The notes under the pieces were generated by a model. That model ran no database searches and was not told the DNA's origin. It was given only the letters and a program-made list of their open reading frames with translations. The position numbers were made by a program, and so were the translations under genes. This document shows, in pieces, positions 50,198-58,780 of a stretch of DNA of 64,000 nucleotides (position 1 is its first letter; every line of letters begins with the position of its first letter). Origin of the DNA: JALJPB01 sp963933115 (GTDB taxonomy: Bacteria; Pseudomonadota; Gammaproteobacteria; Enterobacterales; Alteromonadaceae); contig CAWVSL010000004.1 of NCBI GenBank assembly GCA_963933115.1, forward strand, positions 52,815-116,814, in the 5' to 3' direction.

Positions 50198-50881
50198 TTA
50201 TAGATCAAGTTTATTGAATTTATTAAATTTAATTATTGAGGTAAGTTCATGGCCATATTCAGCACCTTTCTCAGAATACCGATCTAATTTAGTGACTAAT
50301 AAGAACGGGTCATTACTTTGCATTCTTAATTCTCTAAATTCCTTAAATGCACTACTACGGCCAAGAGTTCGATAATAATCTTTCACCGCGGCTTTAACTG
50401 AGGAATACTTTTTAACCCAGATAGTTTTGTCACCGCGTTTTTGTAATGCAGCAATTCTAGGTTCATCCTCATCAAATGACCAAACACCAAATATATTATT
50501 GGCCTCTCTAAAAAAACGAGAGGTTGCCCAAGCACTTTCCATTGCGGCTTGTGCAATAGCAATACTTTTAGGGTGGGGTTTAAGCGCCATAAGCAACTCA
50601 TCATTAGTTGTCGCTTTATATTCAACTTTGAGCTTTTCTATTTGTTGACTATTTTTTTGAGCGTCGATTGATGCTGAGATTTCTTGATATTGGGCCATAA
50701 GTTCAGCGTAAACATCATTAACAGCAGGAATAATTAATGTTTTAAATCGCGCTTTTTTTTCTTGAACCGTCATCTGAGGGATGTCGGCCTCTTCTATAGA
50801 AAAATAATAAATGACAGCAGAAATTAAAAATACTGAAATGAGTAAAATGATTAGTTTTGACGGAATGGACGTTAGTTTCAA
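50198..50881 (-). CDS. Bax-like glucosaminidase domain protein
   Basis: A 227-residue protein with an N-terminal membrane anchor (about 9-28) and a C-terminal glucosaminidase domain like E. coli Bax (COG2992). The catalytic Glu is in AQAAMESAWATSRFFREANNIFGVWS (about 111-136, Glu near 115). Later conserved parts are the VKKYSSVKAAVKDYYRTLGRS segment and YSEKGAEYGHEL. Expected to act on peptidoglycan in the periplasm from an inner-membrane anchor. Residues about 40-95 are helical and possibly coiled. It stands alone between convergent and co-directional neighbours. Confidence 0.87.
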   Translation of the reverse strand: MKLTSIPSKLIILLISVFLISAVIYYFSIEEADIPQMTVQEKKARFKTLIIPAVNDVYAELMAQYQEISASIDAQKNSQQIEKLKVEYKATTNDELLMALKPHPKSIAIAQAAMESAWATSRFFREANNIFGVWSFDEDEPRIAALQKRGDKTIWVKKYSSVKAAVKDYYRTLGRSSAFKEFRELRMQSNDPFLLVTKLDRYSEKGAEYGHELTSIIKFNKFNKLDL

Positions 50882-51063
50882 AATAGAGCCTATCTTAATT
50901 AAAAATGTAGAGAGTTGAAATTATAAAGCAGTCAAATAAACTATCATACTATTGTTTATTTGACTGCTAAAAATCATTAAATATGATGGAAATTGGCTGA
51001 AAACCATCTCCATGATAAAAATACATAAGCTACAATAAATGTATTTCTATCACCATTTCTCTA

Positions 51064-53373
51064 TTAAAGGCCATTATGGTATTGCACATTGGTTGACTCT
51101 GGCACCAATTTGTTGAGTGTTGATTGAATACTCGATTGTTGCTCTAACTCACCATTAAGTAATTGTTCAAATTGCTCAATAAGTACTGTTTTTTCAGGTG
51201 GCTTTTTATCTCCAGTGCCTATATTGGTTAAATCGATCATAAAGCCGTCAAATAACTGAGCAAGGTCACTAACAATCTCCATATTCAAAAATTGATCGTC
51301 ATTATAGATACTGGGGTAGCCCGCTTTTTGTTTATCAATAGCAAATGAAACCCCTTTAAGGTTAGTTATACTAGTCGACTTATCACAAGAGAGCATACAG
51401 CCATTGTCAATACGTGGCTTTTCACAACCGACACTTTGTTGGAAGAAACATTGTCTACTGGTCATTAATAAAATGGGGTGGTAGACACTGTAAAACATTT
51501 TAAAGTTTTCAGGACGAGCAATCGTTTTCATTTGTTGAAGGTTTATTTCGTTTGAAATAAAGGCACCAGCACAGTCAAAAGCTTCTTTCATTGCTAATAA
51601 GGCGTAGGAATTAGTGGTATTTAAAAAAGGACCTGCAATCCATTTTATGCCAAGTTCAAATGCTCGGTTAGCGATACCGGTATTATTAGTGACAATTAAC
51701 GGCGGCTTCACTTTGTTTAATATATTTAAAGCCGCATCGAAGTCTTTACCAATTAACACGGCTGGAAACCAAGGAATTAATGTTGGATTGTCATTGAAAA
51801 AATCAACATATTTAGTACAGCCACGCTTATAGGCATCGGGCAATTTAAAGTAAATATCGGCATCAGTTACATTGGTGAGCTTAACATCGGTTTCATCACA
51901 AATTAATATTGATAATTTGGCTTTGGACACTATTTTATTTTTTTCAGCGCCCAGGCTTTTGGGATGATGAACAAGTTTAGGTAATTCAATTTCAGGCAAT
52001 ATCGTTCTGTTATTATTGAGTAATAATGTTATTTTATTTTTTAGCGCAGTTAACTCTTTAAATGGAATTGATACACCCTGTGGTATGGCGTCTGTATTTA
52101 ATTGGATTAAAGTAAATTGGCTATTGTTGAAGCTTTTGAAGCGTTTTTCAATAGCACTTTTATCTAGACAACTCTTTTCACTGCTCTTAAGTGTGCTGGT
52201 TGAATGAATAATATAGCTTTTATCTTCTTCTGTTGTTTGTCCAACGATGAAATCTTGCGTAGTTATTTCGACGGTTAATGGCTTACCAACTTCACCAGTA
52301 AAGGTTATTGATAATGGACGCTTTTCGATACTTAAATGCTTTGTTTTTTCCTGCACAGCGATATTTATTGCTGATTTGTCGTTACTAAGTTTGTGTTCAA
52401 CCTCTTGAATTTGAACCACAGAAATAGCATTACTTTGATCGATGGCGTGATATTTGGAATTATCACGCGGGTTTTCAATAAACATTGATTGGTTTAAGTC
52501 GCCCTTTAAAAAAGCATTTGTTAAATCACGATTAAACACTTTATACAATCGCTCACCGTCTTCAAGTAATTCGCCTGTTTTTAGAAAACCATCAATTTGT
52601 TTTCGAAAACTGTCGACGACGGTATGAACATAATCCGCGCCTTTAATTCGGCCTTCTATTTTAAAAGAATGAACGCCGGCGTCTATTAGGGCCGGTAAAT
52701 CGAAAAATGCAGAATTATCTTTAATATTAAGGGGGAAGTTATTACCTGTAGGCGTTGTTTCATATTCTTCTCGACAAGCCTGGCTGCAACGACCTCGGTT
52801 ACCTGAATTACCGACACTGGCGGAGGTTGAATAACACAAGCCTGAAAACGCGACGCAAAGAGAGCCATGAACAAAGACCTCGGTAAGTACCTCTTGCTCA
52901 CGAGCAACTGCGGTAACATCAGTTATCTCTCTTAAATTCATTTCTCTTGATAAATTAACACGAGAAACGCCTAACTTTTTCAAAAATGGAATTTGGCCAA
53001 CGTTATGCGTTGTTAATTGAGTTGATGCATGAACATCTAAAGTAGGGAAGTGCTTCTTTAATATATAAACAAGACCTATATCTTGAACAATAACACCATC
53101 AAGCGTGGTGTTAGCAAGCTTACTCAATAATTTTGCCAGTGACTTAAATTCACGTTGTAATATGACAATATTTAAGGTTAAAAATATTTGGCATTGGTAC
53201 TGGTGCGCAAGTCGAATAATACCGCTGAGTTGATCAAATGAGATATTAGTTGCACGATTTCGGGCATTAAAGGTATCTAAACCACAATAAACCGCATCTG
53301 CGCCAGCAATAATTGCTGCTTTTATCGCCTCTACATCGCCACCTGGGGCTAATAATTCAATTTTAGGACTCAT
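51064..53373 (-). CDS. rlhA: U32-family protein RlhA-like (23S rRNA C2501 hydroxylation)
   Basis: A 769-residue U32 peptidase-family protein, long for the family (E. coli RlhA 653). The U32 core has ELLAPGGDVEAIKAAIIAGADAVYCG at the start and HGSLCVAFSGLCYSTSASVG near 170-190, followed by NRGRCSQACR, with Cys residues that in RlhA hold an Fe-S cluster. The large C-terminal half includes a further Cys set (RQCFFQQSVGCEK, CMLSCDKS) as in RlhA rather than the shorter UbiU/UbiV or TrhP types. RlhA hydroxylates C2501 of 23S rRNA with prephenate as a likely source; this is known of E. coli and inferred here. No operon partner. Confidence 0.85.
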   Translation of the reverse strand: MSPKIELLAPGGDVEAIKAAIIAGADAVYCGLDTFNARNRATNISFDQLSGIIRLAHQYQCQIFLTLNIVILQREFKSLAKLLSKLANTTLDGVIVQDIGLVYILKKHFPTLDVHASTQLTTHNVGQIPFLKKLGVSRVNLSREMNLREITDVTAVAREQEVLTEVFVHGSLCVAFSGLCYSTSASVGNSGNRGRCSQACREEYETTPTGNNFPLNIKDNSAFFDLPALIDAGVHSFKIEGRIKGADYVHTVVDSFRKQIDGFLKTGELLEDGERLYKVFNRDLTNAFLKGDLNQSMFIENPRDNSKYHAIDQSNAISVVQIQEVEHKLSNDKSAINIAVQEKTKHLSIEKRPLSITFTGEVGKPLTVEITTQDFIVGQTTEEDKSYIIHSTSTLKSSEKSCLDKSAIEKRFKSFNNSQFTLIQLNTDAIPQGVSIPFKELTALKNKITLLLNNNRTILPEIELPKLVHHPKSLGAEKNKIVSKAKLSILICDETDVKLTNVTDADIYFKLPDAYKRGCTKYVDFFNDNPTLIPWFPAVLIGKDFDAALNILNKVKPPLIVTNNTGIANRAFELGIKWIAGPFLNTTNSYALLAMKEAFDCAGAFISNEINLQQMKTIARPENFKMFYSVYHPILLMTSRQCFFQQSVGCEKPRIDNGCMLSCDKSTSITNLKGVSFAIDKQKAGYPSIYNDDQFLNMEIVSDLAQLFDGFMIDLTNIGTGDKKPPEKTVLIEQFEQLLNGELEQQSSIQSTLNKLVPESTNVQYHNGL

Positions 53374-53521
53374 TTACACAACTTTAGCCAGTTTACTAGG
53401 CAGTTAATTTTTTAAAGTAAGGATTTTACGCATATATTTCGCCAAAGAATACCGTTAAAATAGCTTAATTGAATTAATCATCAGTCTACATTGTTATCCT
53501 GGTGCTGGAAGATAAATAATA

Positions 53522-54265
53522 ATGAATGAAAACAAAAATAAAAAGCAGAGTAAAGCTGAGCCGTTACCTATTTTTTATTCGCTCAGAAATTGCCCTTTTG
53601 CCATGCGAGCCAGAATGGCTATTTTTAAAGCGCAACAAACAGTATTGTTACGAGACTTAGTATTAACGAATAAACCAAGTGAAATGCTAATAGCGTCACC
53701 AAAGGGCACAGTACCTGTTCTAGTGTTAAATAATGGTAAAGTAATCGACGAAAGCTTAGACGTGATGTTGTGGGCACTGCGAGAGACAGACCCAGATGAC
53801 TTATTACATCGATATCTAGATAATGAGCAAGCGCTTATTGAGATTGATATGCTGATGTTCATTAATGAATTTGATATTGATTTTAAAGCTTGTTTAGAGC
53901 AATACAAATGCGCTAAACGCTATAAAGAAGGCAATATCGAACAATGCCGAACAGCTTGCGAACTATACGTTGAAAAATTGGAGCAACGCTTAACTGCACA
54001 CTTGTTTCTATTTTCTGACAAAGAGAGCTTAGCAGATATTGCTCTACTGCCCTTTATCAGGCAGTTTGCTCGAATAGAACGTCAATGGTACTTACAATCA
54101 CCTTATCCAAAATTAAGGCAATGGCTAACTAACTATTTGCAAAGTCCGATGTTTACTAAAGTGATGGCCAAATACCCTTTGTGGTTAACTAATAATGAAA
54201 TAATATTATTCGGTGGTAGTGGTTCATCATTTGAAACAGCATCATACCACAGTGATATAATATAA
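53522..54265 (+). CDS. Glutathione S-transferase family protein
   Basis: A 247-residue GST. The thioredoxin-fold N-terminal half has YSLRNCPFAMRARM, with Cys24 as likely active residue in a CPFA motif as in Omega/glutaredoxin-2-like GSTs. The glutathione-binding GTVPVLVL (cis-Pro loop) and DESLDVMLW follow. The C-terminal helical domain runs from about 100, with ESLADIALLPFIRQFARIE. The N-terminal 13 residues are Lys/Asn-rich and extra. It is divergent from rlhA with 148 bases between, and 38 bases before a DUF885 gene on the same strand, so the two may be co-transcribed. Confidence 0.85.
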   Translation: MNENKNKKQSKAEPLPIFYSLRNCPFAMRARMAIFKAQQTVLLRDLVLTNKPSEMLIASPKGTVPVLVLNNGKVIDESLDVMLWALRETDPDDLLHRYLDNEQALIEIDMLMFINEFDIDFKACLEQYKCAKRYKEGNIEQCRTACELYVEKLEQRLTAHLFLFSDKESLADIALLPFIRQFARIERQWYLQSPYPKLRQWLTNYLQSPMFTKVMAKYPLWLTNNEIILFGGSGSSFETASYHSDII

Positions 54266-54303
54266 AAGTTAGGGTCAATAACACAGCGATTAAAGGCAGA
54301 GAA

Positions 54304-56100
54304 ATGAACACTAATATATTAAAAAAAACAATAAAAATTAGTTACTTAATCACTTATCTAGGACTACTGACTTATAGTGTTTTCTTAAGCGCCGATGATA
54401 AAATGCCGTTGAGTGCCAATAAGCAATTAACCACTATAATCACTGAACGGTGGGATTATTCTTTAAGAGAAAATCCTATGTCGGCAACGCATGCAGGAGT
54501 TGAGAAATATAATCATCTGCTTAACCGTGTATCTTCAGTCGATAATAATCGACGCCTTGACGCAGAAAAAGTTTTTTTTAATCGTTTAACAAGCATTAAT
54601 GTTAGTGCACTTACTGCAGAAAATCGGATTAATCACCAATTACTTAAGTGGGTATTAGAGCAAGAAATTGAGGGTTATCAATTAAATTTATCTCGTATTC
54701 CATTAACAACCTTCAGCAGTTTTTTTATGTCGGTACTGAATATGGCGAATGGCTTGCCAATGACCAGCGTTAAGGATTACCAAGATTACATCTCCCGATT
54801 GAACGATATTCCAAGATTTTTTAATGAGAATGTTGATAATATGCGGACGGGTATTAAGACAAATTTCACTTTACCGAAAATAGTTGTTGAAGGTATTTTT
54901 CCCACAGTAATGGCTCAAGTATATAAAGATCCAACAAAAAGTAGTTTATACAAACCCTTTATAAAAATCAGCGGAGATATATCGGCAGAAAGTCAAAAAA
55001 TACTGAGAGTTTCTGCTAAAAAAGCGATATTACAATCAGCAATTCCTGCCTTTAAGTCTTTTGCTGATTTTTTTGGTGGTGAATACTTAGCAGCGGCCAC
55101 CGACACGCTTGGTGCACAACAAATGAATAATGGTAAAGCGTATTACGCTCATCAGATTAAAACCTACACAACCTTGACTAATATCACTGCACAACAAATT
55201 CATCAGACAGGACTTAGTGAAGTAAAGCGTATTCGAGCTGAAATGGTAAAAGTGATCAAAGAGCTAAACTTTGAGGGGACATTTGATGATTTTACTGAGT
55301 TTCTCCGAACAGACCCCCAGTTTTATGCTAAATCAGCTAAAGACCTATTAAAAGAAGCGGCTTATATTGCTAAACGTATTGACTATGTTATGCCCGAATT
55401 TTTTGGGAATCTTCCTCGTATTCCCTATGGTATTGTGCCAGTACCCAAAGAGATTGCGCCCAACTATACAACCGCGTCATATAACTCTGCACTAGTTGGT
55501 GGTAACCGTGGTGGCGCTTATTGGTTAAATACTTATCAGTTAGACCAAAGGCCGTTATATGAGCTTACCGCTCTAACTTTGCATGAGGGAGTCCCTGGAC
55601 ATCATCATCAATCCGCTATTTCAAGTGAATTACAAAATGTACCTAAATTTAGACTCGCTTTATATTTTAGTGCTTATGGCGAGGGCTGGGGATTGTATGC
55701 TGAAAAACTAGGGGTTGAGATGGGCCTTTATGATACCCCCTATGACAATTTTGGCCGACTCAGTTATGAAATGTGGCGTGCTTGTCGACTCGTTATTGAT
55801 ACGGGCATCCATGCCATGGGTTGGAGTCGACAACAAGGTTTAGATTTTCTTGCAAGTAATACCTCATTGTCTCAAGCTAATGTTCGAGCAGAAGTCGATC
55901 GTTATATCTCTTGGCCGGGCCAAGCACTTTCATATAAAGTAGGTGAACTTGCCATTTGGACGTTAAGAAATAAAGCAGAAAAGTCTTTAGGTGAGAAATT
56001 TAATATCAAAAATTTTCATGACACTTTATTGGGTAATGGTGCGTTACCATTGACTATGGTAGAAGCAGAAATCGATCGTTATATTGACGCTAGCCGTTAA
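54304..56100 (+). CDS. Exported DUF885 family metallopeptidase-like protein
   Basis: A 598-residue protein with an N-terminal signal peptide (about 1-30, ending near SADD). It belongs to DUF885, whose members resemble M32 carboxypeptidases and bind zinc. The HEGVPGHHHQ motif (His427) supplies the likely metal ligands, with a downstream Glu in GEGWGLYAEKLGVEMG. Other family segments are NRGGAYWLN and DRYISWPGQALSYKVG. Likely periplasmic or secreted and peptide-degrading; this is inferred. It follows the GST gene by 38 bases and has a terminator-like hairpin after it. Confidence 0.9.
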   Translation: MNTNILKKTIKISYLITYLGLLTYSVFLSADDKMPLSANKQLTTIITERWDYSLRENPMSATHAGVEKYNHLLNRVSSVDNNRRLDAEKVFFNRLTSINVSALTAENRINHQLLKWVLEQEIEGYQLNLSRIPLTTFSSFFMSVLNMANGLPMTSVKDYQDYISRLNDIPRFFNENVDNMRTGIKTNFTLPKIVVEGIFPTVMAQVYKDPTKSSLYKPFIKISGDISAESQKILRVSAKKAILQSAIPAFKSFADFFGGEYLAAATDTLGAQQMNNGKAYYAHQIKTYTTLTNITAQQIHQTGLSEVKRIRAEMVKVIKELNFEGTFDDFTEFLRTDPQFYAKSAKDLLKEAAYIAKRIDYVMPEFFGNLPRIPYGIVPVPKEIAPNYTTASYNSALVGGNRGGAYWLNTYQLDQRPLYELTALTLHEGVPGHHHQSAISSELQNVPKFRLALYFSAYGEGWGLYAEKLGVEMGLYDTPYDNFGRLSYEMWRACRLVIDTGIHAMGWSRQQGLDFLASNTSLSQANVRAEVDRYISWPGQALSYKVGELAIWTLRNKAEKSLGEKFNIKNFHDTLLGNGALPLTMVEAEIDRYIDASR

Positions 56101-56157
56101 TATTTTTTAGGATGGAATATTTGTTAGTCATTTAAATAGTTAAATCGATGTTATGTC

Positions 56158-56181
56158 TGGGGAGTTTTCATGCCCCATTTT
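56158..56181 (+). terminator. Terminator-like hairpin after the DUF885 gene
   Basis: TGGGG-(ten-base loop)-CCCCA followed by TTTT. The stem is five pairs, all strong, but the loop is large and the T run short. Confidence 0.5.
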
Positions 56182-56330
56182 CTTCAGTCACAATGAATGA
56201 GCATCAATACAACTTTAGTTTTAAGCTTAAAACACCTATTTTGGTAACTTTTTTGATTTTTTCAAGACTATTGTGTCGAAAAAACAGATAATTGCCTTAA
56301 TGAATATCACTTAGCTGATAGACAGCTCCT

Positions 56331-56363
56331 AAAACCCAAAGTAATAGTAGGTTTAGGGCTGTC
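56331..56363 (+). promoter_or_regulatory. Leader hairpin upstream of osmC-ycaO
   Basis: GACAGC and GCTGTC enclose CCTAAA/TTTAGG with a single bulged T, a 12-pair stem about 31 bases before the start codon. No T run follows, so it is not a terminator; a leader structure or operator is possible. Confidence 0.4.
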
Positions 56364-56394
56364 GACTTCAGCACATAACGCCGGAAATTATTCA

Positions 56395-58575
56395 ATGGAA
56401 ATCAAAGTTAACTTTCTCGACAACCTCAGACTTGAAGCTAAGTTTGATGATTTTACTGTCATCGCTGATCAGCCTATTCGTTATAAAGGCGATGGGTCAG
56501 CACCTGGGCCTTTTGATTACTTTTTAGCATCATCAGCCTTATGTGCTGCTTACTTTGTCAAAGTGTATTGTTCGTCTCGCGATATTCCTACTGAAAACAT
56601 TAGGTTATCTCAAAATAACATTGTTGATCCTGAAAACCGTTATAATCAAATATTTCAAATTCAGGTTGAGCTTCCTGACAGTATTTCTGATAAAGACCGC
56701 CAAGGTATTTTAAGATCAATTGATCGCTGTACTGTTAAGAAAGTTGTACAAATGGGACCTGAGTTTAGGGTTGAAGCGGTTGCCAATCTTGAAGAAGATG
56801 CCCAAGCTATGCTTATGGGGCAGGCAGAAGGTGATGCTAAAACCTATATATTAGGTAAGGACTTACCGTTAGAAAATACCATTACTAACATGACTGAAAT
56901 TTTGGCTAAACTTGGTATGAAAATCGAAATTTCGTCATGGCGTAACATCGTCCCAAATGTTTGGTCTTTGCATATCCGTGATGCTGCATCTCCAATGTGT
57001 TTTACTAATGGAAAAGGGGCATCAAAAGAAAGCGCCCTTTGTTCGGCGCTAGGTGAATTTATTGAGCGCCTTAACTGTAATTTTTTTTACAACGATCAGT
57101 TTTTTGGCCAAGACATAGCTAATAGCGATTTTGTTCACTACCCCAATGAAAAATGGTTTAAGCCAGGATTAGATGATGCGTTACCCGAAGGTATTTTGGA
57201 TGAGTATTGCCTAGAGATATATAATCCTGAAGATGAATTACGTGGCTCAAATCTTACCGATACAAACTCTGGTAATGTTGAACGTGGTATTTGTACTATT
57301 CCGTATAAGCGCCATTCAGATGGTGAAACCGTCTATTTCCCTTCCAATTTAATTGAAAATCTGTTTTTAAGTAACGGTATGAGTGCCGGTAATAATTTGC
57401 CTGAAGCTCAAGTACAATGCTTATCTGAAATATTTGAACGTGCGGTTAAAAGGCAAATTATTGAACAAGAAATTGTTTTACCAGATGTACCACAACAAGT
57501 GTTAGCAAAATACCCAAACATTGTTGCTGGTATTAAAGGGCTCGAGGATCAAGGTTTTCCGGTAGTGGTTAAAGATGCTTCATTAGGTGGCCAATTCCCC
57601 GTTATGTGCGTTACATTAATGAACCCGAAAACAGGTGGTGTTTTTGCCTCTTTTGGCGCACATCCTAGCTTTGAAGTGGCACTTGAACGAAGTTTAACCG
57701 AACTATTACAAGGCCGCAGCTTTGAGGGATTAAATGATGTACCAAGACCAACCTTTAATAGTATGGCGGTATCAGAGCCAGAAAACTTTGTAGAACACTT
57801 TATTGACTCAACCGGTGTGATCTCATGGCGATTTTTTAGTGCTAATCATGATTATCAATTTAATGAATGGGATTTTTCGGGCACCAATGAGCAAGAGTGT
57901 GACGCTTTATTTGCTATCTTAGAGGTGTTGGGTAAAGAATCTTACATGGCGGTCTTTGATGAACTTGGTGCCACAGCTTGTCGCATCTTAGTTCCTGACT
58001 ATTCAGAAGTCTATCCAGTGGAAGATCTTATTTGGGATAACACCAATAAATCATTAAACTACCGTGAAGACATTCTCAATCTTCATGACTTAAGCGACGA
58101 AGCTCTAGCGAGTCTAGTGGAGCGGCTTGAGGAGAGTCAGCTTGATAATTATACTGATATCATCAGTTTAATAGGTATTGAGTTTGATGAAAATACGGTT
58201 TGGGGCCAGCTAACTATTCTTGAACTGAAAATTCTTATTTATTTATCTCTTGGAGCGCTTGAAGATGCGTTGGAGTTAGTCGGTGAATTCCTGCAGTACA
58301 ATGACAATACCGTAGAGCGGGGATTATTTTATCAAGCAGTTCATGTGGTGCTTGAGGTTACCTTAGACGAAGACTTAACCATTGAACACTTTATTAATAA
58401 CTTCAATAAAATGTTTGGTAAAGAGACTATGGTAAACGTGCTGGGTTCAGTCAATGGTGATCTAAGATTCTTTGGCCTAACAAAAACCAGCATGAAATTA
58501 GAAGGTTTGGATAAACACTTACGACTTATTGAAAGCTATAAAAAATTGCATCAAGCTCGTCAATTAAAAATTTAA
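56395..58575 (+). CDS. ycaO: OsmC-YcaO fusion protein
   Basis: A 726-residue fusion. Residues 1 to about 135 are an OsmC/Ohr-like domain with GPFDYFLASSALCAAYFVKVYC carrying the family's Cys, and a second Cys in SIDRCTVKK. From about 160 to 580 is a YcaO domain with ALGEFIERLNCNFF, CLSEIFERAVKRQ and GRSFEGLNDVPRPTF, the ATP-binding region. The C-terminal about 130 residues are helical and TPR-like. YcaO domains activate amide bonds with ATP; E. coli YcaO is linked to RimO-dependent methylthiolation of ribosomal protein S12. OsmC-YcaO fusions of this type are known in Proteobacteria. No biosynthetic partner genes lie nearby, arguing against a peptide natural product role. Confidence 0.9.
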   Translation: MEIKVNFLDNLRLEAKFDDFTVIADQPIRYKGDGSAPGPFDYFLASSALCAAYFVKVYCSSRDIPTENIRLSQNNIVDPENRYNQIFQIQVELPDSISDKDRQGILRSIDRCTVKKVVQMGPEFRVEAVANLEEDAQAMLMGQAEGDAKTYILGKDLPLENTITNMTEILAKLGMKIEISSWRNIVPNVWSLHIRDAASPMCFTNGKGASKESALCSALGEFIERLNCNFFYNDQFFGQDIANSDFVHYPNEKWFKPGLDDALPEGILDEYCLEIYNPEDELRGSNLTDTNSGNVERGICTIPYKRHSDGETVYFPSNLIENLFLSNGMSAGNNLPEAQVQCLSEIFERAVKRQIIEQEIVLPDVPQQVLAKYPNIVAGIKGLEDQGFPVVVKDASLGGQFPVMCVTLMNPKTGGVFASFGAHPSFEVALERSLTELLQGRSFEGLNDVPRPTFNSMAVSEPENFVEHFIDSTGVISWRFFSANHDYQFNEWDFSGTNEQECDALFAILEVLGKESYMAVFDELGATACRILVPDYSEVYPVEDLIWDNTNKSLNYREDILNLHDLSDEALASLVERLEESQLDNYTDIISLIGIEFDENTVWGQLTILELKILIYLSLGALEDALELVGEFLQYNDNTVERGLFYQAVHVVLEVTLDEDLTIEHFINNFNKMFGKETMVNVLGSVNGDLRFFGLTKTSMKLEGLDKHLRLIESYKKLHQARQLKI

Positions 58576-58780
58576 AACATAACAGTTTAATTTGTTGATG
58601 TTAGTTAATTAGTGAAGCTGAGTGATAATTCGAAATAACAACATCAGCTTCTTTACGTTACACTTTATGCCATATGTTTAGCTAAGTGAGGATGGGCGAG
58701 TTGTATGATGTTAACTTTAGTCGTTAACTCTCTTTTAAATGTAACTTTAAAAAATTAAATACGATAATTTTTTAATTGAC

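Noticed and set aside
56395..58575. Azole- or thioamide-peptide biosynthetic cluster around YcaO
   Set aside because: No precursor peptide, dehydrogenase, TfuA or E1-like partner is adjacent; the OsmC-fused type fits the E. coli YcaO-like role.
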